Notes: generated from the letters alone by a model not told the origin. Shown: positions 31,868-40,934, numbered from the stretch's first letter. The stretch: 64,000 nucleotides of DNA from Minwuia sp048007105 (GCF_048007105.1 NZ_CP180352.1:4340001-4404000); one strand, 5' to 3'. Numbers and translations are program-made.

Positions 31868-32592
31868 TGGTGCTTGTGTCCCAGATAGACGTCGCGGACG
31901 GTCCGGTCCGCCGAAACCACGTCCATGGTATCTTCGATCAGGATCTGGCCGCGGTGGAAGACAGTGACCATCTCCGCGATCTGACGGACGAACTGCATGT
32001 CGTGCTCGACCACGATCAGGGTCGCCGTCCGGTTGATCTCCTTGATCAGTTCGACGGTCAGCTGCACCTCGTCATGGGTCATGCCGGCGGCGGGCTCGTC
32101 GAGCAGCACCAGCCAAGGCTCCGCGGCGATGACCATGCCCAGTTCGACCCACTGCCGCTGGCCGTGGGACAGTTCGTTGACCGTGTGGCGGCGGATATCG
32201 CCGAGGCGCACGCGCTCGATCGTGTCCTCGACCAGGCTGCGGGCGCGCTTCGCGTCATGCCAGCGCCGCGCCGAGAGCCAGATGTTCTCGTGCACCGTCA
32301 GCCCTTCGAACACGTTCGGCACCTGCGTCTTGATGCCGACGCCAAGGCCGGCGATCTCGTGGCTGTGGGCGCGGTTCACGTTCAGATCGCGGATCACGAC
32401 ATCGCCATAGGTCGGCTTCAGCTGCCCCGTGAGGCACTTGAAGAAAGTGCTCTTGCCGGCGCCGTTGGGGCCGATCAGGCAACGCAGTTCCTTCTCGTGC
32501 AGGCTGAAGTCGACCTGATCCACGGCCACGACGCCGCCGAAGTGCATCGACAGACCCCGGGTCTCGACGACGATCTCGCTGCGGCTATTCAT
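31864..32592 (-). CDS. LivG/UrtD-type ABC transporter ATPase
   Basis: A 242-residue ATPase of the branched-chain amino acid/urea/amide importer class. Walker A is GPNGAGKST, the signature region is LSHGQRQWVELG (the SHGQ variant is typical of UrtD), Walker B is VLLDEPAAGM and the switch His is in VVEHDMQFV. The ATG at 32592 has GGAGG upstream and overlaps the permease stop codon region by eight bases; an ATG five codons earlier lacks this site. It pairs with the LivF-type domain of the downstream fusion to power the importer. Confidence 0.9.
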   Translation of the reverse strand: MNSRSEIVVETRGLSMHFGGVVAVDQVDFSLHEKELRCLIGPNGAGKSTFFKCLTGQLKPTYGDVVIRDLNVNRAHSHEIAGLGVGIKTQVPNVFEGLTVHENIWLSARRWHDAKRARSLVEDTIERVRLGDIRRHTVNELSHGQRQWVELGMVIAAEPWLVLLDEPAAGMTHDEVQLTVELIKEINRTATLIVVEHDMQFVRQIAEMVTVFHRGQILIEDTMDVVSADRTVRDVYLGHKHQ

Positions 32593-33643
32593 TACTCGCC
32601 TCCGCAACGCTGCCGCGCCGGCCCCGGCGGCGGCGGCCCTGGCGGCGGAAGTCGGCGCGATGGCCGCGCCGGCGGTCCCAGAGCCAGATCACGCTGGGCA
32701 CGATGCCGCGCGGCACCAGCAGCACGAAGACAACCAGGATGACGCCCAGGATCAGGTTGTTGTTGATCGCCGTCTGCTGGCCCAGCGCACTGGTCAGATA
32801 GAACAGCGCGATGGCCCCTAGGATCGGTCCGATCAGCGTGCCGCGGCCACCGACGATGACCCAGATGATGGTCAGCGCAGCGTTGTAGAGATTGAAGACG
32901 TCGGGCGTCACGCGGCCGACGCCATTGGCGAAGAGCACCCCTGCCAGACCCGCAATGCCGCCGCCGACCGAAAAGAGAAGCAGCTTGTTCAGCCGGATGT
33001 CGTAGCCGATCAGTTCGGCGCGGAGCTCGTTCTCCCGGATGGCGACAGCGACACGGCCGAAATGGCTCCGGATCAGCCAGACGCAGCCGAAATAGGCGAG
33101 GATCAGCGCCGCCATCGCGACGTAGAAGAGGTCCTCCGGGAACAGGAACCAGCTTGCGTCGCCCGGCACGTTGAGCGGTGGCGCATTGATGCCGTTGAAG
33201 CCGCCCAGCAACGCATCGCCGATCTTGTATTCCGGCCCGGAGGTGCGCCGCAGCAGGTTGTAGAAGATCAGCGTCACGGTCAGCGTGATAACCGCGAGAT
33301 AGACGTCCGAGACCCGTCCGTAGAAGACGAAATAGCCGAGCACCGATGCAAAGGCGGCGGCGACGAGCACTGCCACGACCACGGCCCAACTGGTCCCGCC
33401 GAAATTGATGGCGGCGATGACGTAGGCATAGGCGCCCAGGCCGAAGAAGGCGGTCTGGCCGAAACAGAGAATGCCGCCGAAGCCCCAGACGAGACCGAGG
33501 CTGAGCGCCAGCAGCGCCAGCGCGATCGCCGTGGTCAGGTTGATGACGGTGAAGAGTTCCAGCACTTCGGGCGCGCCGAAGAGAAAGATCAGGCCGACGA
33601 TGCCGATGATCGCCAGCCAGCGGTTCTCGCGGGCGCGTGTCAC
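32585..33643 (-). CDS. LivM/UrtC-type ABC importer permease
   Basis: A 352-residue polytopic membrane protein with about nine to ten helices. The conserved permease loop is SHFGRVAVAIRENELRAELIGYD, and VWGFGGILCFGQTAFFGLGAYAY is the usual LivM N-terminal signature. It starts at a GTG overlapping the stop of the LivH gene (GTGA, 33640-33643). The C-terminal tail is strongly basic (RRRGHRADFRRQGRRRRGRRG), longer than in typical LivM. It forms the channel with the LivH-type protein. Confidence 0.9.
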   Translation of the reverse strand: MTRARENRWLAIIGIVGLIFLFGAPEVLELFTVINLTTAIALALLALSLGLVWGFGGILCFGQTAFFGLGAYAYVIAAINFGGTSWAVVVAVLVAAAFASVLGYFVFYGRVSDVYLAVITLTVTLIFYNLLRRTSGPEYKIGDALLGGFNGINAPPLNVPGDASWFLFPEDLFYVAMAALILAYFGCVWLIRSHFGRVAVAIRENELRAELIGYDIRLNKLLLFSVGGGIAGLAGVLFANGVGRVTPDVFNLYNAALTIIWVIVGGRGTLIGPILGAIALFYLTSALGQQTAINNNLILGVILVVFVLLVPRGIVPSVIWLWDRRRGHRADFRRQGRRRRGRRGSVAEASNE

Positions 33644-34509
33644 AGGCTTTTCCGGAAGAGCTTCGACGTGATGCCCTGGGGCATCAGCCGGAGCAGCACG
33701 ATCGCCACGACCAGCAGTCCCACCTCGCCGACCGTCGGCCCGGTAATATAGCTCAGGATCGAGTTGACGCTGCCGAGCAGCCCGGACGCCGAAAGCGTAC
33801 CGGCCAGGATCGCCTGACCGCCGGAGATCACGGTGATGAAGGATTTGGCAATGTAGGTCGCGCCGATGGTCGGCAGCACGCCGGTAACGGGTGCGAGCAG
33901 GCCGCCGGCGAGCCCGGACACGGCGGCGCCGATGCCGAAGGTGACGGCGTAGATCTGCTTGGTGGAGACGCCGAGGGCCGAGGCGATCTCCGCGCCCTGC
34001 ATCGTGCCGCGCGCCAGCAGGCCGAGCTTCGTGTGGCGCAGGACAAGCCACGCCGCGATCGACAGCACGATGGTGACGCCGATCAGGAACAGTTCATATC
34101 CCGACGAGGAAAACTCGCCGATCTTGATCGCGCCGATGGGCGGCGAGATCGTGGTCGCGGTCTGCGCCCCGAAGATGGTCGTGATCAGGCCGATCAGCAC
34201 CAGCGACAGCCCCCATGTCGCCAGCAGCGTGTCCACCATGCGTCCGTAGAGGAAACGGATCATCACCCGCTCGACGATGATGCCGACGACGCCGACCACC
34301 AGCGGCGCCAGGATCAGCATGGCGAGCCAGATGTTCACGCCGGCATTGGTCGAGATGACCACCGTGTAGCCGCCCAGCATCAGGAACTCGCCATGGGCCA
34401 GATTGATGACCCGCATCATGCCGAAGATGATGGCGAGGCCGAGCGAGATCAGCACCAGATTGGCGACGCCGTAGACGATCTGCAGCAGCAGGGCGACGTA
34501 GAGGTCCAA
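33640..34509 (-). CDS. LivH/UrtB-type ABC importer permease
   Basis: An approximately 289-residue membrane protein of the LivH family: NLVLISLGLAIIFGMMRVINLAHGEFLMLGGY is the family's N-terminal block, and ALGVSTKQIYAVTFGIGAAVSGLAGGL the coupling loop with the ATPase. The chosen start is a TTG at 34509 with GAGGGG seven bases before it; another TTG at 34527 has no such site. A UUCG-capped hairpin lies just upstream, between this gene and the binding-protein gene. It is coupled to the LivM gene by a GTGA overlap. Confidence 0.88.
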   Translation of the reverse strand: MDLYVALLLQIVYGVANLVLISLGLAIIFGMMRVINLAHGEFLMLGGYTVVISTNAGVNIWLAMLILAPLVVGVVGIIVERVMIRFLYGRMVDTLLATWGLSLVLIGLITTIFGAQTATTISPPIGAIKIGEFSSSGYELFLIGVTIVLSIAAWLVLRHTKLGLLARGTMQGAEIASALGVSTKQIYAVTFGIGAAVSGLAGGLLAPVTGVLPTIGATYIAKSFITVISGGQAILAGTLSASGLLGSVNSILSYITGPTVGEVGLLVVAIVLLRLMPQGITSKLFRKSL

Positions 34510-34537
34510 GGATCGGCCCCTCAGCAATTGTACAGGC

Positions 34538-34563
34538 GTCCCGGCGGCCGAAGCCGCCGGGAC
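34538..34563 (-). promoter_or_regulatory. UUCG-capped intercistronic hairpin
   Basis: A perfect 11-bp inverted repeat (arms 34553-34563 and 34538-34548) closes a TTCG loop when read on the minus strand. No T-run follows. It sits 24 bases after the binding-protein stop codon and about 28 bases before the permease start, the place where such hairpins protect the upstream mRNA and give more binding protein than permease. Confidence 0.7.
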
Positions 34564-34587
34564 AGGTCGTGGCGGTTGTACCGGCGC

Positions 34588-35840
34588 TTATTCGATGCCG
34601 GCGGCCTTCAGCCCGTTCTCGAAGTAGAACTTGGCCTCGTTCGGGTTCGCCTCCAGATCGCAGACCAGCATGGTGTCGCGCGGTTCCTGCTTCGGGAAGG
34701 TCTCGAGGACGTTGAACTTCTGGTCCTGAACCTCGGCGATATAGGCGTTGAGCGTCGCGTGATGGGTCTTCGGCTCGATGGAGATGAGACCGCTCGGCCC
34801 GTCGAAACTGACATCTCCTTCCAGGGCCTCGATCACCGCCATCCGGTCCAGCGTACCGGCCTTCTTCACGCCTTCCGCCCAGAGGTGGATGCCCTCGTAT
34901 GAGCGTACGGCCAGTTCGTTCAGATACGGCGCGTCGCCGTCGAACCGGGCCTGGAAGCGCTTCACGAAATCCATGTTCTGCGGCGTGTCGATTTCCTGGA
35001 AGTAGGTGTAGGAGGTCAGCATGCCATTGCCTTCCTCGGCCGAGATCGACTGATGCTCGTTGCCCAGGCCGAAGGTGGTCGAGGCGACCGGGATGCTGTC
35101 CTTCAGACCGGCTGCCGCGTACTGGCGGTAGAAGGAGATGTGGGCGCCGCCCACCAGCGCCGACCACACCAGATCCGGCTTGGCGGCCTGGATCTTCTGG
35201 ATGGTCGGGCCAAAATTGGTCACGTCCAGCGGGAAGAATTCGGTGGCCACGGTCTCGCCGCCCTCGTCGCGGACGAACTTCTCCACCCAGTCGGCGATGA
35301 TCTGGCCGTAATTGTAGTCCGCGGCGACGATGTAGACCTTCTTGCCCCACTTCTTCATCACATGTGGCACCAGCTTCTCGACCGTGTGCGCCGGCGTGGA
35401 GCCCGTGCAGAAGACGTTGCGGTCGCAGACGCCGCCTTCGTACTGCACGTTGTAGAAATAGAGGGTGCGGAAGCGGTCCAGCGTCGGCCGGATCGCCTCA
35501 CGGGAGGCCGAGGTGATGCCGGCATGGACGACATCGGCCTTGTCGGACGCGGCCGCCTGAGTCGCATACTGGGTGTAGAGCTGAATGGTCGACTGCGGAT
35601 CGTACATCTTCAGGTCGACCGCCGGCCCAGCAGGCCGCCAGCCTCGTTGATCTCGTCGACGGCCATCTCGGTCGCGCTGACCATCGGACGGCCATAGATG
35701 TCGAGGCCGCCCGACTGGTCGAGAATGCTGACCAGCTTGATCGGATCGGCCGCCGCCGCACGGCCGATGATGGCCGGCGCCGAAAGGACCGCCGCCGTCG
35801 CCGCCGAGCCCTTCAGAAACGTTCTGCGAGTCGAATTCAT
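34588..35840 (-). pseudogene. Substrate-binding protein of the amide/urea-type ABC importer, frameshifted
   Basis: The start at 35840 gives a twin-arginine-like signal (MNSTRRTFLKGSAATAAVLS) and the mature start ADPIKLVSILDQSGG, up to INEAGGLLGR. The frame then breaks at 35620-35626 and the rest (VDLKMYDPQSTIQ to KAAGIE) continues in another frame to 34588. One missing base in CGG-C-GGTC would restore GLLGR-x-VDL, as expected in the family. The whole protein would be about 417 residues, of the UrtA/AmiC/FmdD group of periplasmic binding proteins for urea or short amides. It heads the operon of LivH, LivM, LivG and LivF-amidase. An essential first gene of a well-kept operon being broken suggests a sequencing error as much as decay. 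Confidence 0.85.
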
Positions 35841-35911
35841 TTAGCCCACTCCTGTGTTTGCGGATGCACGAGCATGCCGCGGGGAACCGCACGCGGCGGT
35901 TCGGTAGATGA

Positions 35912-37524
35912 TCAGTCGCCGCTGTCCTTGCCGGCCGCGGCGTCGCCGTCGATCGTGTCCGTCAGCCCCTTGAGACCGTCGCCGACATTCATGCCGATAT
36001 CCTCGCCCAGCTTGCGGATGGCGGGCAGTTGCAGCGCCATCGACAGTACGCTGTCGACGACCTGGTTCACGGCCGAACCTTCGCCCGACGCACCCTTGCC
36101 GGCCCCGTTGCCGCTGCCGCCGGTGCCGGGAAAGCCTGAAATGTGGTTGATGCGGATCGAATCGATCTTCTCCGCCGGCTTCGTCATGCGGCTGACGACC
36201 TCCGGCAGCGCCTCGATCTTCGCCATGTCCAGCTTCAGCCGCATCAGCTGCTCGCTCTGGCCGTTCTCGGCCTCCACCAGCGCCTTGCGGCCCTCGGCCT
36301 CGGTCAGCATCTCGATGCGTTTCGCGGTCGCGGAAATATCGGTGGCCTCGGCCTTCGCCCGCGCCATGGCCAGGATGGTTTCCGTCTCGCTCTTGACCCG
36401 GGTGTCGTCGACCTCGGCTTCCTCGTGCGCCCGGATGATCGCCAGGTTCTTCTGGCGCTCGGCCTCGGCGATGACCTTTGCGGTCTCGACACCGGCCTCC
36501 GCCTCGACCCGCTTGGCTTCCTCCAGCAGGGCGGCGGCGCGGGCCTTGGCCTCGTCGATCCGCTTGGCGGCCAGCGCCACCTCACGCTCGTGCCGCGCGG
36601 TCTGGGTATTGAGTTCGCTCTCCACTTCCATGCGGCGCACGGCGCGGTCGCGCTGGATCTCGGCTTCCTTCACCGCCTTGTCCCGCTCGATACGCGCGGC
36701 CTCGCGGCGCCGCTCTGCAAGCGCCTGCTGTTCGGCGATCTCGGCCTGGCTCTCGGCGCGGCGGCTTTCGATCTCCTTCTGCTGCGCCTGCTGGGCCAGT
36801 TCGGATTCCTGTTCGATGATGAAGCGCTGCTTGGTCGCCTGCAGCTGACTCTGGCGCACCGCAACATCGGCATCGGCGTCGATCTGGGCGCGTTCCTTCT
36901 TCGAGGTCGCGATGATCTCCGACAGGCGCCGCATGCCGACGGCGTTGAAGGCATTGTTCTCGTCCAGCGAACTGAACGGCGTCTGGTCCAGGCGGGTCAG
37001 CGCCACGTTCTCCAGCAGCAGCCCGTTCATGGCGAGCGTCGGCGACAGCGCCTCGGAGATCTCACGCACATACTCGCCGCGGCGGTCCTGCAACTCGTCC
37101 ATGGTGTAGCGGGCGGCCACCGAAAGCATGGAGTCGACCAGCTTGCCTTCCAGGGTTTCGGCCAGGTCGGAGGCGCGGAAGGACTTGCCTGCCAGCGCCT
37201 GGGCCGCGGTCGTCACACCTTCGGCCGAGGATTCACCCGGACATAGAATTCGGCAGAGGCGTCGACGCGCAGACGGTCTCTGGTGATGATCGACCGCTCG
37301 CCCTTGCGCTCGATCTCCAGCCGCATCGTCTTCATGTTGACTTCGGAGATACGGTGAACGATCGGCAGCGCGATGCAGCCGCGCTCCATGACAATGCGCT
37401 GGCCGCCGAAACCGGTCCGGATCAGCGCGACGTCGCGGCTGCCCTTCTTGTAGAAGCGGTTGAGGAACAGAATGGCGACGATCAGCGCGATGATCGCCAC
37501 GACGATTGCTACAAGCCAGCCCAT
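35912..37524 (-). pseudogene. Flotillin-family membrane scaffold protein, frameshifted
   Basis: From the ATG at 37524 (GGAGGG just upstream) the N-terminus MGWLVAIVVAIIALIVAILF is a membrane anchor, followed by the SPFH/band-7 domain (GQRIVMERGCIALPIVHR) up to EFYVRVNP. At 37226-37230 the frame shifts by one missing base and continues as AEGVTTAAQALAGKSFR, then the rest of the SPFH domain and a very long Ala/Glu/Arg coiled coil (about residues 200-450) typical of flotillin/YqiK. The full product would be about 536 residues. Flotillins organise membrane microdomains. The clean restoration by one base suggests an assembly error or a very young pseudogene. Confidence 0.85.
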
Positions 37525-37788
37525 CGGACCCTCCAGACGCCACCTCCGGCAGCGCGGGTTCTCCCCTCCGGCGCCAGAGACACCCGTACGCCGATACCTC
37601 GCGGGTCCGGCGTTTCGGGTGCAGTGCACAAATCGTCCGTGGTCGCGCCGGGGGAGTCAAGCGCTTCATTTGTCGGGCTAATCCGATGGCGCGCGTATCA
37701 TTTCCGATGATCACTTCTGGACAAGCACGGCTGACGGCGATCCTTGTTCCGACAGGATCGGCTGCATCGGCGCCGCGGCTGCCGGGCG
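37525..37788. other. 264-base gap with no gene recognised
   Basis: Between the flotillin start and the stop codon of the BKACE gene. Short open frames exist on both strands but none has a ribosome binding site or familiar sequence. I see no tRNA, repeat or clear terminator. Confidence 0.5.
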
Positions 37789-38682
37789 TCAGCCCCGCTT
37801 CGTCAGCTTCAGTTTCTCGCGGACTTCGGCGGGTCCGAGCAGGCGTACATTCATCGCGCCCAGGATTTCCGCTGCACGTTCGGTCAGGCTGCGATTCGTG
37901 GCCTTAACACCCTTTTCGAGCCAGAGATTGTCCTCCAGGCCGACGCGGACATTGCCCCCGGCAAGCGCCGCCATTGCAACAAAGGGCAGTTGCATCCGGC
38001 CCAGTGAGAAGGCCGAGAAGACCGCGCCAGCCGGCAGCCGGTTGACCATCGCCATCAGGGTCTGCGGATCGTCCGGCGCGCCATAGGGAATGCCCATGCA
38101 GAGCTGGATCATCACCGGGTCGTCGATCAGCCCCTCGCGCACCATCTCGTTGACGAAGACCAGATGCCCGGTGTCGAAGACCTCCAGTTCCGGCCGCACG
38201 CCGAGTTCCTGCACCCGCCTTGCCATCGTCCGGAGCGTACCTGGCGTGTTGGTCATGACGTAGTCGGCCTCGGCGAAGTTCATGGTGCCGCAGTCGAGCG
38301 TGCAGATCTCCGGCAGCAATTCCTCGACATGCGCCAGCCGCGCCAGCGGCCCCGCCATGTCGGTGCCTGCCGGATCGGGCGGCAGCGGCGACTCGCCGGG
38401 ACCGAAGACGATATCGCCGCCCATCCCGGCGGTGAGATTGATGATGACATCCGTGTCCGACGACCGGATGCGGTCGACGACCTCGCGATACAGGGCGACA
38501 TCGCGGCTGCCCCTGCCGGTTTCGGGATCGCGGACGTGGATATGGGCAATGGCGGCCCCGGCCCTGGCGGCCTCGATGGCGGCGTTCGCAATCTCGGCCG
38601 GAGTCACAGGCACATGCTCCGACCTGCCAGCGGTGTCGCCGGATCCGGTCACCGCGCAGGTGATGAAAGCATCGAAATTCAT
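37789..38682 (-). CDS. BKACE family beta-keto acid cleavage enzyme
   Basis: A 297-residue TIM-barrel enzyme of the former DUF849 family, which condenses a beta-keto acid with acetyl-CoA and splits it into acetoacetate and a new CoA ester. The start MNFDAFITCAVTGSGDT, the zinc-binding HIHVRDPETG and the LEVFDTGHL and RVGLEDNLWLEKG blocks are hallmarks. The founding member (Kce) acts in lysine fermentation, but the family has many substrates, including dehydrocarnitine, so the substrate is open here. The ATG at 38682 is chosen by homology, with GGGGAG upstream. A GC-rich hairpin precedes the gene. Confidence 0.9.
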   Translation of the reverse strand: MNFDAFITCAVTGSGDTAGRSEHVPVTPAEIANAAIEAARAGAAIAHIHVRDPETGRGSRDVALYREVVDRIRSSDTDVIINLTAGMGGDIVFGPGESPLPPDPAGTDMAGPLARLAHVEELLPEICTLDCGTMNFAEADYVMTNTPGTLRTMARRVQELGVRPELEVFDTGHLVFVNEMVREGLIDDPVMIQLCMGIPYGAPDDPQTLMAMVNRLPAGAVFSAFSLGRMQLPFVAMAALAGGNVRVGLEDNLWLEKGVKATNRSLTERAAEILGAMNVRLLGPAEVREKLKLTKRG

Positions 38683-38704
38683 GGGCGGGCTCCCCGGCCG
38701 GCAG

Positions 38705-38755
38705 CCCGCCGGGATATGGCGGGCCGGCCCCATCCTGCAACAGGGCCGGCCCGCC
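38705..38755 (-). promoter_or_regulatory. Strong GC-rich hairpin between the copper-chaperone and BKACE genes
   Basis: A perfect 13-bp inverted repeat (38718-38730 with 38743-38755, 12-base loop) starts eight bases after the chaperone stop codon. No T-run follows it on the minus strand. A second possible stem, CCCGCC (38705-38710) with GGCGGG (38718-38723), shares an arm with the first, so the two exclude each other. It may act as a terminator, processing signal or attenuator. Confidence 0.6.
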
Positions 38756-38762
38756 CGTCAGC

Positions 38763-39263
38763 CTAGTTGTGACTGCCGTGACCGCCGTGGCCGCCGCCGG
38801 CCTTGCGCGCCTCGATGGCAAGCTCGACGTCGATCTCACCGGCCTTCTCGAAGACCAGCGTCACGGTCCTCCGCTCGCCCTCCTTCAGCGGGGCGTCGAG
38901 TCCCATCAGCATCAGGTGATGACCGCCGGGCTCCAGCAGGACGATGGCGCCGGCCGGCACCTCCACACGCTCGACCGGACGCATCATCATCCGTCCATTC
39001 TCGTTGATGTGTGTGTGCAGCTCGTTCCGGGCCGCGAAACCCGACCGGACGCCGATCAGGGCGTCGTCCTCGCTGCCCTCGTTCTTCAGGCTGAGAAAGC
39101 CCGCGCCGTTCGGCACCTGGCCGATGGAGGCGAAGGCGTAGGGATGGCCGATGACGATGTTGCCGGCCTTGTATTCATGAGCATGGCCGTGATTGAGCGA
39201 CAGCGCGAAAAGCAGCATCGCGGCGGCAGCCACATGACTGGCGACAAAGGAAATGGTCTTCAT
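38763..39263 (-). CDS. Periplasmic copper chaperone PCu(A)C
   Basis: A 166-residue exported protein with a signal peptide ending near HGHAHEY. The copper-binding pattern H-x(n)-M...H-x-M is present: ELHTHINENGRMMMRPV and later GGHHLMLMGL. PCu(A)C proteins hold Cu(I) in the periplasm and deliver it to the CuA centre of cytochrome oxidase together with Sco1. The C-terminus is rich in Gly and His (GGGHGGHGSHN), which may add metal affinity. The ATG at 39263 follows GGGGAG. A DUF2946-like gene with a Cys pair lies upstream in the same direction. Confidence 0.9.
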   Translation of the reverse strand: MKTISFVASHVAAAAMLLFALSLNHGHAHEYKAGNIVIGHPYAFASIGQVPNGAGFLSLKNEGSEDDALIGVRSGFAARNELHTHINENGRMMMRPVERVEVPAGAIVLLEPGGHHLMLMGLDAPLKEGERRTVTLVFEKAGEIDVELAIEARKAGGGHGGHGSHN

Positions 39264-39315
39264 GGTGTTCTCCCCGGACCGGGCGTGCCGGTCCATCCGT
39301 TGGTTGTCTCGATTG

Positions 39316-39726
39316 TCAGGCTGTCGAGAAAACCGCCGGCGGTGCGCGGGGGACGAGTCCGGTTCGGGCGATGAGCCGGGCGCGATGCTCGGCTTCGACA
39401 ATGGCGGGCGGCAGGGCCGCCGCAAGACCGACCGGCGAGGTGAAGCCGGTCTGGCCCGGCGCGGCATCAACACCGCAGACAAGGGCGCAGGCCGGGCATT
39501 CCTGCATCGCCTCGCCGTCCACGGGGGCGCCGGCCCGGCCGAAATCCATCTCGACGGTGCGGACGCCGTCCGGCGTACAGATCGGCACCAGCAGCGAGCC
39601 GGCGGAGATCTTCACGGTCCCCGGCGGGAACTGAAGCGCGCACGAGACCCAGAACGCCGCGTGCAGGACCATGGCGATCACTGCAAACGAGGCGACGACG
39701 GGCTGAATGTCGCGCATCATCTTCAT
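39316..39726 (-). CDS. DUF2946-like membrane-anchored protein
   Basis: A 136-residue protein starting MKMMRDIQPVV with one hydrophobic segment (about 10-30), then an exported part carrying ECPACALVCG, a Cys-rich motif like that of DUF2946 proteins found beside copper genes. The ATG at 39726 is chosen, although the ribosome binding site is weak and a TTG nine codons earlier is possible. It is 52 bases upstream of the PCu(A)C gene and likely co-transcribed, so a periplasmic copper role is suggested by context. Function is not known for the family. Confidence 0.65.
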   Translation of the reverse strand: MKMMRDIQPVVASFAVIAMVLHAAFWVSCALQFPPGTVKISAGSLLVPICTPDGVRTVEMDFGRAGAPVDGEAMQECPACALVCGVDAAPGQTGFTSPVGLAAALPPAIVEAEHRARLIARTGLVPRAPPAVFSTA

Positions 39727-39815
39727 GGTGACGGAATTTGTCAGCCGCCCCAAGCGTCCGCAATGCGTTAGATCGGCACTTATCGCCGCGGTTTCAGCCG
39801 GAGATCCGAGACCCC

Positions 39816-40934
39816 ATGAGCTACGAACTTCCCATCGGCGCCCGACTTCGCAAGTCGCCCTTCTTCCCGCAGACGGTGGCCGAGGGGGTGAAGGGCTTCA
39901 CCTCCTACAACCACATGCTGATGCCGGTGCATTACGGCGATCCTGAGGGCGAGTACTGGCGGCTGATCGACGGGGTGTCGATGTGGGACGTCTCGGTGGA
40001 GCGGCAGGTCCAGATCACCGGGCCGGACGCCGCGCGCCTGACGCAGATTCTGGTGCCGCGCGACGTCGAGAAGATCCGCATAGGTCAGGGCCGCTATGCG
40101 CCGCTGAGCGACAATCAGGGGCGGCTGCTCAACGACCCGGTGCTGCTGAAACTGGACCGGGACCGCTACTGGCTGTCTCTCGCCGACAGCGACATCTGGC
40201 TCTGGGCGCGCGGCGTCGCCTACGGCTTCGGCCTCGATGTCGTGATCGACGAACCCGACGTCTCGCCGCTCGCAATCCAGGGGCCGAAGAGCTTCGACGT
40301 CGCCGCCGCCATCTTCGGCGACTGGGTCAGGACCGTCCCCTTCTTCGCCTTCCACGAGACCGCCATCGACGACATCCCCGTGGTCGTCGCCCGTTCGGGC
40401 TGGAGCCACCAGGGCGGGTTCGAGATCTATCTGAAGGACGGCAGCCGCGGAGGCGACCTGTGGAACATCGTCAAGGAGGCCGGCCAACCCTTCGGGATCG
40501 GTCCCGGTGCGCCGAACACGGTCGAGCGCACCGAGAGCGGGCTGCTGTCCTTCGGCACTGACACCTATCCGGACGCCAACGTCTTCGAGGTCGGGCTGGA
40601 GCAGTTCGTCAATCTGGAGATGGACGCCGATTTCGTCGGCAAGACCGCGCTGACCCGCATCCGCGCCGAAGGGCCAAGGCGGCGGCGCACTGGCCTGTTC
40701 ATCGACGGCCCGCGTCTGCCGACTGCAGAGGATCACTGGCCCGTCTTCGTGGGCAACCGGCGTGTCGGCATCTGCACCATCGCCGTCTGGTCGCCGAGGC
40801 TGAAACGGAACATCGCGATCGCGCTGATCGACAACACCACCGCGCCGGACGCCGCCTTCCGGGTCACCACACCGGCGGGCGTGAGAGAGGCCGCCGAGAC
40901 CAGCCTGCCCTTCTGCAAGCCCGGCCGGAGCTAG
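39816..40934 (+). CDS. GcvT-family tetrahydrofolate-dependent protein, DmdA-like
   Basis: A 372-residue GcvT-fold protein. The N-terminal half has YNHMLMPVHYGDPEGEYWRL, MWDVSVERQVQITGPDA, YAPLSDNQGRLLNDPV and ARSGWSHQGGFEIYL, close in form to DmdA, which moves a methyl group from dimethylsulfoniopropionate to tetrahydrofolate. The length agrees with DmdA (about 370 residues). The family also holds glycine-cleavage T-protein, sarcosine and dimethylglycine enzymes, and no dmdB/C/D genes lie here, so the substrate is not proved. The ATG at 39816 is the homology-supported start. Its stop overlaps the convergent Mth938-type gene by four bases. Confidence 0.75.
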   Translation: MSYELPIGARLRKSPFFPQTVAEGVKGFTSYNHMLMPVHYGDPEGEYWRLIDGVSMWDVSVERQVQITGPDAARLTQILVPRDVEKIRIGQGRYAPLSDNQGRLLNDPVLLKLDRDRYWLSLADSDIWLWARGVAYGFGLDVVIDEPDVSPLAIQGPKSFDVAAAIFGDWVRTVPFFAFHETAIDDIPVVVARSGWSHQGGFEIYLKDGSRGGDLWNIVKEAGQPFGIGPGAPNTVERTESGLLSFGTDTYPDANVFEVGLEQFVNLEMDADFVGKTALTRIRAEGPRRRRTGLFIDGPRLPTAEDHWPVFVGNRRVGICTIAVWSPRLKRNIAIALIDNTTAPDAAFRVTTPAGVREAAETSLPFCKPGRS

